This document shows positions 35,651 through 46,972 of a stretch of DNA of 64,000 nt, in pieces (the first letter of the stretch is position 1; each line of letters begins with the position of its first letter). The position numbers and the translations under genes were made by a program. The stretch comes from Nematopogon swammerdamellus (Eukaryota > Arthropoda > Insecta > Lepidoptera > Adelidae), in NCBI GenBank assembly GCA_946902875.1, contig OX336355.1:13487347-13551346 (forward strand). Reading direction: 5' to 3'. The notes under the pieces were generated by a model. It did no database searches, was not told the origin of the DNA, and saw only the letters and a program-made list of their open reading frames with translations.

Positions 35651-35836
35651 CTGGTTCTCCGCGGGCGGACGCACGATGCGTGCGGGACAGCTCTTCACCA
35701 GGATCCTGGGCTTACACTCATGAAGACCGACACGCACTTGATTACCCGATGGAGAAGCGGTGATGACCGGCTCGATGGCGGCGGTAGCGGCAACGAGATT
35801 GTAAATAATGTCCGAAATAAAAATATGAATGTGTAT
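35651..35836 (-). CDS. Possible 62-codon internal exon of an unrecognised gene
   Basis: Minus-strand open frame bounded by an acceptor-like TCGTCAG and a near-ideal donor CAG|GTACGT. It is exactly 186 bp and phase 0 at both ends. Peptide fragments include DIIYNLVAATAAIEPVITAS, NQVRVGLHECKPRILVKSC and PARIVRPPAENQ, which read like real protein and not like a repeat. I do not recognise the family. A second open stretch with a pyrimidine-rich AAG acceptor follows at about 35557 in the same phase. The exon lies between a full HS-a SINE (35899-36329) and the diverged relative of the 301-bp tandem units. It could be an orphan exon, a pseudogene fragment or part of a gene spanning this region. Confidence 0.35.
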
Positions 35837-35898
35837 CTGACGAATGCGTGAATGACAATGCACTCGCTTCGAGCGCTTAGAAAAACCGCGCCAACGGT

Positions 35899-36329
35899 TT
35901 TTTTTTTTATGGAACCTGACACGGTTGGCTACATCACCTACAACATCCGTGATGTCAGCCCATAACACCGGGTGAACTAGGTGCCATGTCAGTGCTTCCC
36001 TTCATTTCATGTCGGCTACACTAAACTGGACGGAAAACACGAACTATTTACATAGCCGTTTCGACCGACGTTTCGTTCAGTGCGGTGGTACCAACCCGGC
36101 CGGGATAAACCCTACCACTTAGTAAGGTAAGAAGGGAGGGAAGGGACCTACAGTTTAACGTGGAATCCGAACCACGGTCAGCCTCCAACGGTCGAGCGGT
36201 CACCCATCCAATCACTGACCGCGCTCAGCGTTGCGCCATTGAGCTACCGAGGCTGACGAATTTTCTTATCCCTTAGTCGACTTTTACGACATGCGACGGG
36301 GAGAGATGCAGTGGGGCTATTCTTTTTAA
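35899..36329 (-). mobile_element. HS-a SINE, nearly full length
   Basis: Tail TATGGAACCTGACACGGTTG, core, tRNA/5S block, part of the HS head to GGGGCTATTCTTTTTAAG. Confidence 0.9.
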
Positions 36330-37129
36330 GATTGCGGGTAGATACCACTCATTTGTCGGTCGCAGAAGACAAGTTTTGAAATGTTTGAAGATAAAGGCAA
36401 TGTCCATTATGCATTTCTGAACATGATCGGTATTTACTTTCCAGTTCTTGATCTTTATGCCACCTATGTATAAAGTTGAACCATCTGGCAACCCTGTATG
36501 TAGGTATGTATGTATATGTAGGTACTACTAACTACCTAACTGCATAATTTGTTATCGCTTGACTAGGTACGATTAATACCTCAATTGAATTAACCCATTC
36601 ATTGACAACTTGATACCTACTTCAAGTATCTAAATATATTTTTTTTATTTTTGACAAAATAATTATTATACTACATTGTAATATGTGTAATATATAATAT
36701 TACTGAGTTGATACAAATTACCTATCAAAATTTGACAAAGAATATACCTGATATAATTAATTAATAAGTATTTGTGGTCAGAACTCTCCAGAATTGTACT
36801 TTCGATAGACTGTAGGCGATGTTATTATCTGAATAGTCACTAAAATACTTGTAATCATACATGGAAAACACCCTGAGAAGTTTCTTGCCTGTTCTTCTTC
36901 GTGTGTGTAATCGAACCGTATAGAACAAATTGTGACGAAGTTCGAGTGTACTCTTTCAGCCATAAGAATGCTTAATTAACAATGAAGAACAATCAATCAT
37001 CATCAATGGGATGGTCGTGGAGTAAGTTACTTTGTTTAATGAGATATTGCGTTTGTGGACTCTATGACTGTTTGTTAATAAAACTAAATTGACGAATATA
37101 ATAATTATTTCTGTATGTATTTATGTATG
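36330..37129. other. No gene seen; unassigned AT-rich DNA
   Basis: The open frame 36273-36491 (-) runs into the SINE head and is not credible as a gene. Confidence 0.35.
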
Positions 37130-37349
37130 TATGTTCCTCCATTACTCTTAAACCGATCATCCGAATTCAATTAAACTTAGTACAAGCACATTTATCTATA
37201 CGGGCCACAGGATAGGCTAAATAAAATTCACTTCCAGTTACGCTAAGATGTGGCTCTCATACAAACCGAATTTTTCCGCGCGCCGAAATAAAGGTACAGT
37301 AGCGGGCTTACTTACTTCTTCTTTTTAAATAGGAATTTCACGCGAGCGA
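37130..37349 (-). repeat. R8 interspersed repeat
   Basis: TTCCTCCATTACTCTTAAAC, GAATTTTTCCGCGCGCCGAA, ATTTCACGCGAGCGAAAG; the end nearest the tandem array is altered. Confidence 0.8.
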
Positions 37350-38570
37350 AAGTATAAACAATAAAGTCACCTGTTCTAAAACAAAAATCATTCTCGTGTC
37401 ACCCTGTTCGTGCGCGTTCGTTCGGCCGCTCGCGCGTGCCTGGTGCCCCCACATCGACACCTGTGGCGTGCCGCCGCCAATATCTCTGGAGCGGCACGTC
37501 CGCGCTTGACTTACAGAGCGTCGTCGTGACTCGTGATCTCCGCACCGTCGGCGTCGTCGTCGCGTCGGACAGACTCCCAGAGGATTTATTGCGGTCGGGT
37601 TCGGCTGTAGATTAGCTTTGAATGCATTAGTTTTTATCAGCGGTATTAGGAAACAATAAACGATAAACTCACCTGTTCCTAAAAAAAAAATAATCTCATG
37701 TCACCCTGTTCGTGCGCGCTTGTTCGGCCGCTCGCGCGTGCCTGGTGCCCCCACATCGACACCTGTGGCGTGCCGCCGCCAATATCTCTGGAGCGGCACG
37801 TCCGCGCTTGACTTACAGAGCGTCGTCGTGACTCGTGATCTCCGCACCGTCGGCGTCGTCGTCGCGTCGGACAGACTCCCAGAGGATTTATTGCGGTCGG
37901 GTTCGGCTGTAGATTAGCTTTGAATGCATTAGTTTTTATCAGCGGTATTAGGAAACAATAAACGATAAACTCACCTGTTCCTAAAAAAAAATAATCTCAT
38001 GTCACCCTGTTCGTGCGCGCTTGTTCGGCCGCTCGCGCGTGCCTGGTGCCCCCACATCGACACCTGTGGCGTGCCGCCGCCAATATCTCTGGAGCGGCAC
38101 GTCCGCGCTTGACTTACAGAGCGTCGTCGTGACTCGTGATCTCCGCACCGTCGCGTCGGCGTCGTCGTCGCGTCGGACAGACTCCCAGAGGATTTATTGC
38201 GGTCGGGTTCGGCTGTAGATTAGCTTTGAATGCATTAGTTTTTATCAGCGGTATTAGGAAACAATAAACGATAAACTCACCTGTTCCTAAAAAAAAATAA
38301 TCTCATGTCACCCTGTTCGTGCGCGCTTGTTCGGCCGCTCGCGCGTGCCTGGTGCCCCCACATCGACACCTGTGGCGTGCCGCCGCCAATATCTCTGGAG
38401 CGGCACGTCCGCGCTTGACTTACAGAGCGTCGTCGTGACTCGTGATCTCCGCACCGTCGCGTCGGCGTCGTCGTCGCGTCGGACAGACTCCCAGAGGATT
38501 TATTGCGGTCGGGTTCGGCTGTAGATTAGCTTTGAATGGATTTGTTTTTATCAGCGGTATTGGGAAAGCG
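37350..38570 (-). repeat. Tandem array, four ~301-306 bp GC-rich units with splice-like borders
   Basis: Four near-identical units; the anchor GTCACCCTG recurs at 37398, 37700, 38001 and 38307, giving periods of 302, 301 and 306. Units 3 and 4 carry an extra 5 bp in a GTCG-rich tract, so they differ by a frameshift in any open frame. Read on the minus strand each unit has an acceptor-like CTAATCTACAG, a GC-rich block, an internal GTAAGT, then a long T tract, TAG, six bases GAACAG and GTGAGT. Each plus strand also holds a 65-codon open frame, but it has no family resemblance. Unit 1 is the most diverged at its left border. The array looks like repeated exons or first exons, not like a simple satellite. 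Direction is inferred from the splice-like signals only. Confidence 0.8.
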
Positions 38571-38899
38571 TCGAATTTGTTGACCCACAGCATTCCTAGT
38601 AGATCAAAATAAGCTTTTTGACTAAAATAGGTACCTAACCTTAATGTTTGTAGGAAAAGGCCATGATTGTGGGAAATTAATCTATTTCAAATTGTGCTTT
38701 CTCAATATTACCGTAGACGGAATAAGGCTTCAACTCACGGTATTACTTAGAAACGGGATAGGGGGAGAAAGACATATTCTCGAGAATAATTATACTTATG
38801 TGAAACCTTGGTAGGTTTGGTGCAAAGTTTGCGGATGATGTGAGGAGGAAAAATTAATCTAACGTCTACCGTCTGTTTATAAATATGTACATTATGTCC

Positions 38900-39227
38900 T
38901 ACATATGTATTTATGTATGTGTGTATGTATGTATGTATGTATGTATGTATGTATGTATGTATGTATGTATGTATGTATGTATGTATGTATGTATGTATGT
39001 ATGTATGTATGAGTGCATGTGTGTATGCATGTATGTATGAATGTATGTATGTATGTATGTATGTATGTATGTATGTATGTATGTATGTATGTATGTATGT
39101 ATGTATGTATGTATGTATGTATCTATGTATGTATCTATGTATGTATGTATCTATGTATGTATGTATGTATGTATGTATGAGAGCATGTGTGTATGCATGT
39201 ATGTATGAATGTATGTATGTATGTATG
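38900..39227. repeat. TATG microsatellite, about 320 bp
   Basis: ATGT repeats interrupted by two variant blocks (GAGTGCATGTGTGTATGC at 39010 and GAGAGCATGTGTGTATGC at 39179), so the tract itself has an internal ~170-bp duplication. It reads open as MYVC repeats by composition. Confidence 0.95.
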
Positions 39228-39385
39228 TCCGCTTATAACTCAAGAACGGCTTAACTTTCGCTCGCAGTTATATATAAGCTATATAGTATCACGCCATTAT
39301 TCATATGAGCCGTGCAGAGCAGTCGAGAAAAAATAGATTAATTTCTTTACGGCGAGCGGAGCCGCGGGCACAGCTAGTCTAAATA
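39228..39385 (+). repeat. R7-type repeat end
   Basis: GTCCGCTTATAACTCAAGAA to GCGGAGCCGCGGGCACAGCT. Confidence 0.7.
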
Positions 39386-39869
39386 TAAATTATCTTACGC
39401 TGTCTCGCTGAAATGAGCTTGAGAATATGAAGTTTACAGTAAATGTAGAGAATAATTTACGAAAGATGTTTTAATATGTGTCCATTTCTACAAGAAAGTT
39501 TAACATGTTTCTCTTTAATAAAAATCAATTAACGACTAATGTACAATTGATTTTAAACAAAGAAAAACATTTACTGTTGCTTATACGCACAAAAACTGGT
39601 CTCATATTTCACACGTATTTACACCCTTTATTGTCCAAATACAGCAAACTTTATTTCCTAACCGCTAATGCCGCGGGAGGCACGTTTTAGGCAAGCTATA
39701 GTCATTTGTCATTAGATTTATACAAAAGTGCCTACTCGTAAACGCGAATGGTACTCATAAAATCAGAAGGTTCGCACTGCACATACACATACATAAGTGA
39801 TTAAAGCCTACCATTAATTTTATTAGTAGACTTATTATAATTTAAGTCAGGCCGTTTACAAAACCATTA
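39386..39869. other. No gene seen
   Basis: Open frame 39478-39690 (+) has no family features. Confidence 0.35.
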
Positions 39870-39985
39870 ACAATAGCTGAAATACTATTTATTGTTGTTC
39901 AAAGAACTCGCCGTGATACTTGATACACTTTTCCATTCGCTCAAACCAAATTTGGAAACACCTTATTCCAATCCGAAGTTGGGGT

Positions 39986-40351
39986 CAGTGGCGGTGCTAG
40001 ACCAAATGTAGACGTCAGCGACATCAGCTTTGCGAGGCCCCTTTCATTTCCCAGTCAGAAAAAAAAACGATAAATAGAATGAGACTGATTTATGAGTATA
40101 TGAGTTTTATTGATAATCAAATGTTGATAAGAATTACATGAACAACCACAAATTAAAATAAATAACCCAACAAGCAATAGGCCAAAGTGTGCGACCATAC
40201 TTAGATGAGAATTTTTGGGATCGCGCGATCCCAAAGGGAGTCAGCTAGGGTAAACGAATTTTTGCGCGGCCTCCTCATGCGCGAGGCCGTGTCGGCGGCG
40301 GCGCGGCGGCGCGGCGGTCGCCGGCGTTGCCGACGCCTAGCACCGCCACTG
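39986..40351. mobile_element. hAT-like MITE inside mariner, 8-bp target duplication
   Basis: Inverted ends CAGTGGCGGTGCTAG and CTAGCACCGCCACTG; GTTGGGGT flanks both sides (39978-39985, 40352-40359). 366 bp; the right half is GC-rich (GGCGGCGGCGCGGCGG). No transposase. Confidence 0.93.
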
Positions 40352-40653
40352 GTTGGGGTTGCCAATAGCCGATTTGTAGGCTTCAACAGCTTCTTCTGGT
40401 GTGCGGAAACGTTGACCACGAAGACTTTGCTTGAATTTTGGGAAAGTGAAGAAATAATTAGGGCTGTAAGGCGGGTGGTCCAAAATTTCCATATTCTGCC
40501 CATATAAAAACACAATTGCTTGCCGAGCGTTGTGCGAGCTTGCGTTGTCATATCAAGTATTATACGGCGATTTAGGTTAATTTTTTGAGTTTTACGACAC
40601 TATCTAACACGACCTGTTTTTTTGGTCATGCTAAGCAGATGTGTACACGGTTG

Positions 40654-40991
40654 TACCGTGTGGGGCCGGTACTTTAAAAGAATAGCCCCACTGCATCTCT
40701 CCCCGTGTATGTCGTAAAAGGCGACTAAGGGATATGACTCCCTTCTTATATTGCTAGGTGGTAGGGTTTAACCCGCCCGGGTTGGTACCACCGCACTGAA
40801 TGAAAGGTCGGTCGAAACGGCTATGTAAATAGTTTGTGTTTTCCGTCCAGTTCAGTGTAGCCGGCACGACCGAAGGGAAGCACTGACGTGGCACCAAGTT
40901 CACCCGGTGTTATGGGCTGACATCACAGATGTTGTAGTTGATGTAAGCCAACCGTGTCAGTTTCCATAAAAAAAAAAAAAAAAAAAAAAAA
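40654..40991 (+). mobile_element. HS-c SINE inside mariner
   Basis: HS head, then GGATATGACTCCCTTCTTAT joins directly to the core GGTGGTAGGGTTTAACCC without the tRNA/5S block. Tail to a long A-run. Sisters at 47111-47447, 47868-48189 and 62751-63080. Confidence 0.9.
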
Positions 40992-41202
40992 TGTGGTAGG
41001 TAGGATCCAACGAGAGATGAAGTTTTTTACACCGAGCTCTTCATGCAAGATTTTTTGCATTGTTGTCCCTGAAATGTCTACAGATCCTTCAATCTCACGG
41101 TGTGTCACATGACGATCTTCGGCGATCAGCTTCCTCACAGAAAGAAAGAAATAAGAAAGAAAATTTTTATTGTTCTTACATATTAGAATACTTTCAAATG
41201 AT

Positions 41203-41268
41203 CCCCTGTTTCCCAAAATAGGATTCCCTGAGCTATGGGAAACCAAATGTTCTTGGGAAACAGGGTCT
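41203..41268. repeat. Small hairpin CCCTGTTTCCCAA
   Basis: CCCTGTTTCCCAA mirrors TTGGGAAACAGGG; lies in the non-mariner insert. Confidence 0.7.
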
Positions 41269-42113
41269 CTCATCCGGTCGTTCGCTTACACATAACTGCC
41301 TACTGTATATTACATAAGTTACATAAGTTACAGCTTTGTTCCGATGTTTGTAAACATTCTAATGAGTATGTAGGTATAGGTAAGTAACTTGAATTTTTAC
41401 ATGCTAGTAGCTACCTGCCACCTGACTAGAAGAAAACCTAAACAGGAAGTGTACCTACCCACCTGATGTTTATATGCAACTCCAATTATCTAATAGATTA
41501 TTTGATATCCAAGGTAATAATCGCGGTATCACAACAACAGCAAAACAAAAACAAAAAATTCAGCGTCGACGTTCTCTTGGTTTATGGAGGTTTTTGGACG
41601 ACCTTCACGTGATTAGTCAATGAGACTGGATTGCCCACGTTGAAATTCTAAATACCAGCGTTCGACAGTTCTAAGGCTGGGTGCTTTATTACTGAAAACA
41701 GAAGCACTTCGGAGCATTGAAGTCGCGTTAATCCTCATCGAAAGTCATAGAAAGTTATCGCACGTAAATTTCCCTTTGAGATCTCCACTTTCACAATAGA
41801 CCTATCAACTTTGACCAGACGTTGTAATAAAACGGTTCGCTCAATCAAAACCCGTTCTTTAGTTTTCGGCTTCTAAATTCAAAAAGTTTAAAATGCTACA
41901 AGTTCTTCTTTTTTCTTTTTTAATAATCGCGGTAGGATCCCAAACGACACGCCTTAAAAGGTTTCCCGCGTATCATTGAGCTACAATGCGCACGCCGCGC
42001 TCCCTGCCTTTTTTTCCTCCAGGAGAATGTATGTACTACGCATTTTCTTTTTATAGGGTTTCGTACCGTACGGAATCCGACGGGAAACAAACATGGAATT
42101 ACATTACATGGAA

Positions 42114-42290
42114 ATAGTACAGCCTGAAGTTTTTCAAAAGGGGCATGAAAAGGCCTTTATTGCCTATCTGGCCTATCTGGCCGGCATGGCATTTGCAATC
42201 CCCGTGCCTCACAGAATGTCCATGGGCATCGTTAGATACCTACTTGTAGGTGAAAAGATGCCACATGTCGCGCTATCCTTAAAAATATAA
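42114..42290 (+). pseudogene. CR1/Jockey-like LINE 3' remnant
   Basis: CAGCCTGAAGTTTTTCAAAA, GGCATGGCATTTGCAATCCC, CCTACTTGTAGGTGAAAAGA; contains an ATCTGGCCT duplication. Confidence 0.75.
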
Positions 42291-42384
42291 AATAGATTTT
42301 TGGTGTAATGTGATTTCGTTCAGTCAGTCATGTGCATAATACTAAACATTCTTCTTGGGTTTTCAGTTCAGATCGCCCGGAGGT

Positions 42385-42585
42385 TTTTTTTTTTTTATGG
42401 AAACTTGCACGGTTGGCTACATCACCTACAACGTCCGTGATCTCAGCCCATAACACAGAGTGAACTAGGCGCCATGTCAGTGCTTCCCCCTTTGATCGTG
42501 CCGGCTACACTGAACTGGTCGGAAAACACAAACTATTTACATAGCCGTTTCAACCGACGACGTTTCATTCAGTGCGGTGGTACTT
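42385..42585 (-). mobile_element. HS-a SINE 3' part
   Basis: TATGGAAACTTGCACGGTTG to TTCATTCAGTGCGGTGGTAC. Confidence 0.85.
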
Positions 42586-43057
42586 AATTGAAGCGGTAGG
42601 TACTTACCTATTGTGTCGATTGAAAAGTCACCGCATTCGGCAATACTCAAGCGTATCTCGAGCCACACACACACACCCTCACACACCAGACCCATATAAA
42701 AGCTGTTTATCAATGAAATCTATAACATTTTGCTCAGTGGGTGGACTGAACACTCGACATAAAAATTATCAGGATTAACCGACATTGACGACAAATGACA
42801 GTTCTGATAACGCTGAGTGGCCTCTCGGTAATGCATTCCAGATGGCCGCCCCGTTGACAAGTGACGTATTGCGATCTGGAAAGCGCACTTACTTGTAACA
42901 GTTACCTACCTTTTTTATAAGGTGTCTAATGACGCACATTCGGTCGCATACGGGGGTTGCGAATGCCATTTCACGTCATGTCGGCATGACCTTTGAGAAA
43001 AAAAGCCAAACTCCTGAATATGCGGGCAAAAGCTAGGCACTTAATATGTTTTTTTTA

Positions 43058-43516
43058 TTTTTTTTTTATGGAAACTGACACGGTTGGCTACATCACCTAC
43101 AACATCCGTGATGTCAGCCGATAACACCGGGTGAACTAGGTGCCATGTCAGTGCTTCCCTTCACTTCATGTCGGCTACACTGAACTGGACGGAAAACACG
43201 AACTATTTACATAGCCGTTTCGACCGACGTTTCGTTCAATGCGGTGGTACCAGTCCGGACGGGATAAACCTAGTAAGGTAAGAAGGGAAGGGATCTACAG
43301 TTTAACGTGGAATCCGAACCACGGTCAGCCTCCAACGGTCGAACGGTCACCAATCCAAGTACCGACCGCACTCAGCGTTGCTTTGCAACAGTCGACTGAC
43401 CGCACCATTGAGCTACCGAGGCTGACGATTTTCCTTATCCCTTAGTCGACTTTTACGACATGCGACGGGGGGAGATGCAGTGGGGCTATTCTTTTTAAGT
43501 ACCGGCCCCACACGGT
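43058..43516 (-). mobile_element. HS-a SINE, full length
   Basis: TATGGAAACTGACACGGTTG tail, core (with a short deletion), tRNA/5S block, complete head ending CCGGCCCCACACGGTA. Confidence 0.92.
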
Positions 43517-43915
43517 ATGTAGAGGCGAGTTCGAAACAAGACAAAATTACTAAACTTACTCAGTTTAAGTGCATGTAAATATTATTATACAAAAATGAGG
43601 AAAATAATTTTCAGGTTTACATATTCCCTCTCCCAGCCTATATCAGGCGAATCTTAGACAGACTACCTACTCAGACCTATTCGGTTTAAAGAAGGCTCTA
43701 CCACATCCTGTACATTGAAATGGCAGGTCAGCAAACACATAACTGAGTGATTGAAGGTCGTACCCGGGAGACTTTCTCCTCCGGTATCCAATGAACAATT
43801 CAAACAGTAGGTACTTGTATTTCTAGTTAGAGCACCTTAGCGCCCGAATACAAGGTCAGCTCGGACAAGCGGACGGATAAAGTTCAAATATTTTATATAG
43901 ATAGATAATAAATGT
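43517..43915. other. No gene seen
   Basis: Unassigned; 43620-43800 reads like an old retroelement but no frame is recognised. Confidence 0.3.
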
Positions 43916-44481
43916 CCGCCTCGGTAGCTCTGTGGTGCGGTCGGTCGACTGTTGTTAAGAAACGCTGAGCGCGGTCAGTACTTGGATTGGTGACCACTCG
44001 ATCGTTGGAGGCCGACCGTGCTTCGGATTCCACGTTAAACTGTAGGTCCCTTCCCTTAACTTACTAGGTGGTAGGGTTTATCCCGGTCGGGTTGGTACCA
44101 CCGCACTGAACGAAACGTCGGTCGAAACAGCCTCCTGTCAGCCTCGATAGCTCAGACGCTGGTTGCGGTCGGTACTTGAATGGGTGACCGCTGACCGTTG
44201 GAGGCTGACCGAGGTTCGGATTCCTCGTAAAACTGTAGGTCCCTTCCCTCCTAATCTTACTTGGTGGTAGGGTTTAACCCGCCCGGGTTGGTACCACCGC
44301 ACTGAATGTAACGTCGGTCTAAACGGCTATGTAAATAGTTTGTGTTTTCCGACCAGTTCAGTGTAGCCGGCACGATCAAAGGGGGAAGCACTGACATGGC
44401 ACCTAGTTCACCCGGTGTTATGGGCTGACATCACGGACGTTGTAGGTGATGTAGCCAACCGTGTCAGTTTCCATAAAAAAA
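43916..44481 (+). mobile_element. HS-a SINE with duplicated tRNA/5S block and core
   Basis: First block from CGCCTCGGTAGCTCTGTGG to AACGTCGGTCGAAACAG (44131), then a second block from TCAGCCTCGATAGCTCAGAC, then the single tail CAACCGTGTCAGTTTCCATA. Confidence 0.9.
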
Positions 44482-44540
44482 ACGGCTTTGTAATATTCGC
44501 TTAGGCTTTTTGCGCGCTACTACATTCCAGGGTAATTCTT

Positions 44541-44870
44541 TCAAAGAGGATTCATCTTTTTCATGGCAGCGGGGCGCGGCGTCGACGTCTGCGGAGGAGG
44601 GGCCGGAAGACTCTGACGTAGTAACCTAGGCATCGTAGGTGCAGTAAGTGCGAGTGGAGATGCGGCGGCAGACGAGAGAACGGGGGACGGGAACTGCGAG
44701 GCGACGGGCGGGGGCGGGGGCGGAGGCAGTGAGGCATTACTGCTGAAACCGAGAACACGTGCGCTGAGTGCGCGAGAGTCGTGTCGGTGGGTCGGTACGT
44801 ACGGGTACGGGTCCACGCGGGGCGAGCGGGTGGGATCGAGCAGGTTTTAGGTTCAGTGACGCGTTGTTCC
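44541..44870 (-). other. GC-rich island with proline-rich open frame, unrecognised
   Basis: CpG-rich. The minus strand is open for 91 codons (MDPYPYVPTHRHDSRALSAR, a run of eight Pro, PTMPRLLRQSLPAPPPQTST), but other frames are open too, as expected for such composition. No splice signals are convincing. It could be a promoter, a first exon or a GC-rich transposon interior. Confidence 0.25.
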
Positions 44871-46260
44871 GTTGAAGTTTAGTAATAAAATTTGGTATGG
44901 GAACGTGATCAGGACCTATCTTATACACATACACCCCTTAGCGTATCGTTACCGACTAATGAAAGACCTTATTATATGCGAGTATGCATTATGCACATTG
45001 CACAATCAGACTACACGTCCGGAGAATGGCCGTCCGGTTGACGATTTGCCGAACGGAATTGTCCGGTCGTCCGGCTAGGCTGATGCGTGTAGCCAAGCCT
45101 TTAATCATTCTCAATGTTGAACGCCGTATGGACCTTTGGGAAGCTGGGACTTACGAGGTAATACGTAAGGGAAAAATCTGAATTGCTTTTACATTTTATT
45201 TATATCTCAACGAGCCGAGCCAGGCACCCCGCCCGCGAAATTAACAGCCGCAAGCTGACTCCGACTTTCGATCGACTCGACATGGCTGCCTCTTTATGAG
45301 ATAGCTTGGGGTATAGGTAGGTACCTAATCATACAGAGAATACAAAGCCTACCTGAAAACTACATATAAATCAATTGAGCCGTTCTCGAGTTATAAGCGA
45401 ACATAGGCACCTACATTCATACGTCCACAACAAAGCTGGAAAGGCAAATTAACGTGAAGCGACATTTTGGCGACTTTACAGATGGGACGATTAAAGTTTT
45501 AGTACCGGATCCACACGGTTCTAACTAAACATGTATCTAGCTAGACAGAACTATCTTACAAATAATAAGTTTAAAGTGTTCATTTGGTAAGTATTAAAAT
45601 TACCATTTCAGTCTCTTTTGATACTTTCTGGATCCAAGCAAAATTATGACTCACGTAGAGTCTATTTTTAAATAATAGCCCCGCTGCATCTCTCCTCGTG
45701 CATGTCGTAAAAGGCGACTAAGGGATAAGGACAAGATGCCTTGGCACGGTCCTTCCAGCGAGTCATGCAGCAGGTGAATCTTTGTGCCGTACTTGATGCT
45801 TGATAGGTATCAACGTTTCTTTTCTAAAGTTTGGTTTGTAATTTAGCACCGTTATGTTATTCAGTCCCTGGAACGCGAAGCCTGCCACAAAAGTTGGACA
45901 AGTGTGACGTCGTTCTAAAATTGTGTCACCAATTAAAGAGACGACTGTTGAAATTCCAATATGACCAAACAAACATTTGAGATGACATCATAGCGGCCAC
46001 TTTCATAAAATTTCTTGGACGTCTATAATTTGACATCGGAATTAATTTAAGACTAGCCTTTTCCCCAACGACTTCACTTTTTAGAAGTTGTCGCAATAAT
46101 TGCTTGTCGTAATAACCTCTTGTTCATTTATTACAGACATTTACGCCAACGCCTTTCCTTTTGTATAAGGACTAATATTAGGCATAATTATTATTTTGCT
46201 CCCCACACCCCTATTTTAGATCTAATACAAGAAAAACAAATACATCAATAAAAAATCAAT
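44871..46260. other. No gene; mostly unassigned
   Basis: Partial HS-b copy at 45665-45810 (+): GCCCCGCTGCATCTCTCC, GAGTCATGCAGCAGGTGAAT. Confidence 0.5.
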
Positions 46261-46755
46261 AAAAAAAACCGGCCACGTGCGAGTTTTACTCGCGCGCGGA
46301 GGTTTCCATAACTATCCCCTATCAATAATATCCGCCTATCCGCTCAGGTGGCATGGTCTTCGAATTTTAATTTCGAAGATATGTAGGACGATCGGAGAGA
46401 AGCCTCAATGAGGTCGATAGCAATTTACGGTGGGAAAATGACAGCACCTCAATGAGGTCGTTGGCAATTTTGCGGCTATAACAATGCAAAGTATAAAAGC
46501 CTGTGGCGCCATCTATTATTCAATAGTGTGACTAATGGATTTTATTTTACGTTTCTTGTATGGGGGGCCCCTCAATTTTTAACATTTTCTTATTTTTCTT
46601 ATTTGTTGTTATATCCGCCATAGTAACGCATATTCTGTGACATTTTCAACGGGCTACCTATTACGGTTTAAGAGATACAGCCCTTGGACAGACGGACGGA
46701 CGGACGGACGGACGGACGGACGGACAGACGGCGGAGGCTTACGGAAACCTAAAAA
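46261..46755 (+). mobile_element. GTCY element, GGTTTCCGT subfamily
   Basis: ACCGGCCACGTGCGAGTTTT, interior with two related CCTCAATGAGGTCG blocks (46403 and 46447), GACGGACG repeat 46690-46730, end CTTACGGAAACCTAAAAA. Confidence 0.88.
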
Positions 46756-46972
46756 TACTTACTGAAAAAAAAATCACTGTGTACGTAGATGATAAATAAC
46801 CTAAGTATAATTATTCGGAGATACGTGAGATAGCGTAGATGATGACCGCATGAAAATCGGTTGAACCGTTCTCGAGTAATAGTAAACACGCATACACATA
46901 TAGACGGTTGATTTAGAACTTAACAAGATATTATAGCTTTAAGTATGAATTAGCGATTTCTCCATAAACATG

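Larger units (their letters stand above)
39870..41925 (-). pseudogene. Mariner transposase, broken by two insertions
   Basis: Minus-sense pieces in order: an N-terminal tract at about 41.56-41.92 kb (in a shifted frame: KAPSLRTVERW, REGRPKT); a helix-turn-helix tract at 41000-41143 (AEDRHVTHREIE, SGTTMQKILHEELGVKN); a C-terminal tract at 40360-40560 (YDNASSHNARQ, HPPYSPNYF, KQSLRGQRFRTPEEAVEAYK) and an end at 39880-39985 (WNKVFPNLV). The family uses a D,D34D triad; the PYSPD aspartate is Asn here. Stops, frameshifts, an HS-c SINE and a hAT-like element show it is dead. Sequence between 41143 and 41560 is not mariner. Confidence 0.88.

Noticed and set aside
37720..38524. Three 65-codon plus-strand frames in the tandem units
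   Set aside because: They follow from copying one unit; a 5-bp length difference shifts the C-terminus between copies, and splice-like signals point to the minus strand.
38913..39254. 113-codon frame made of MYVC repeats
   Set aside because: Pure translation of the TATG microsatellite.
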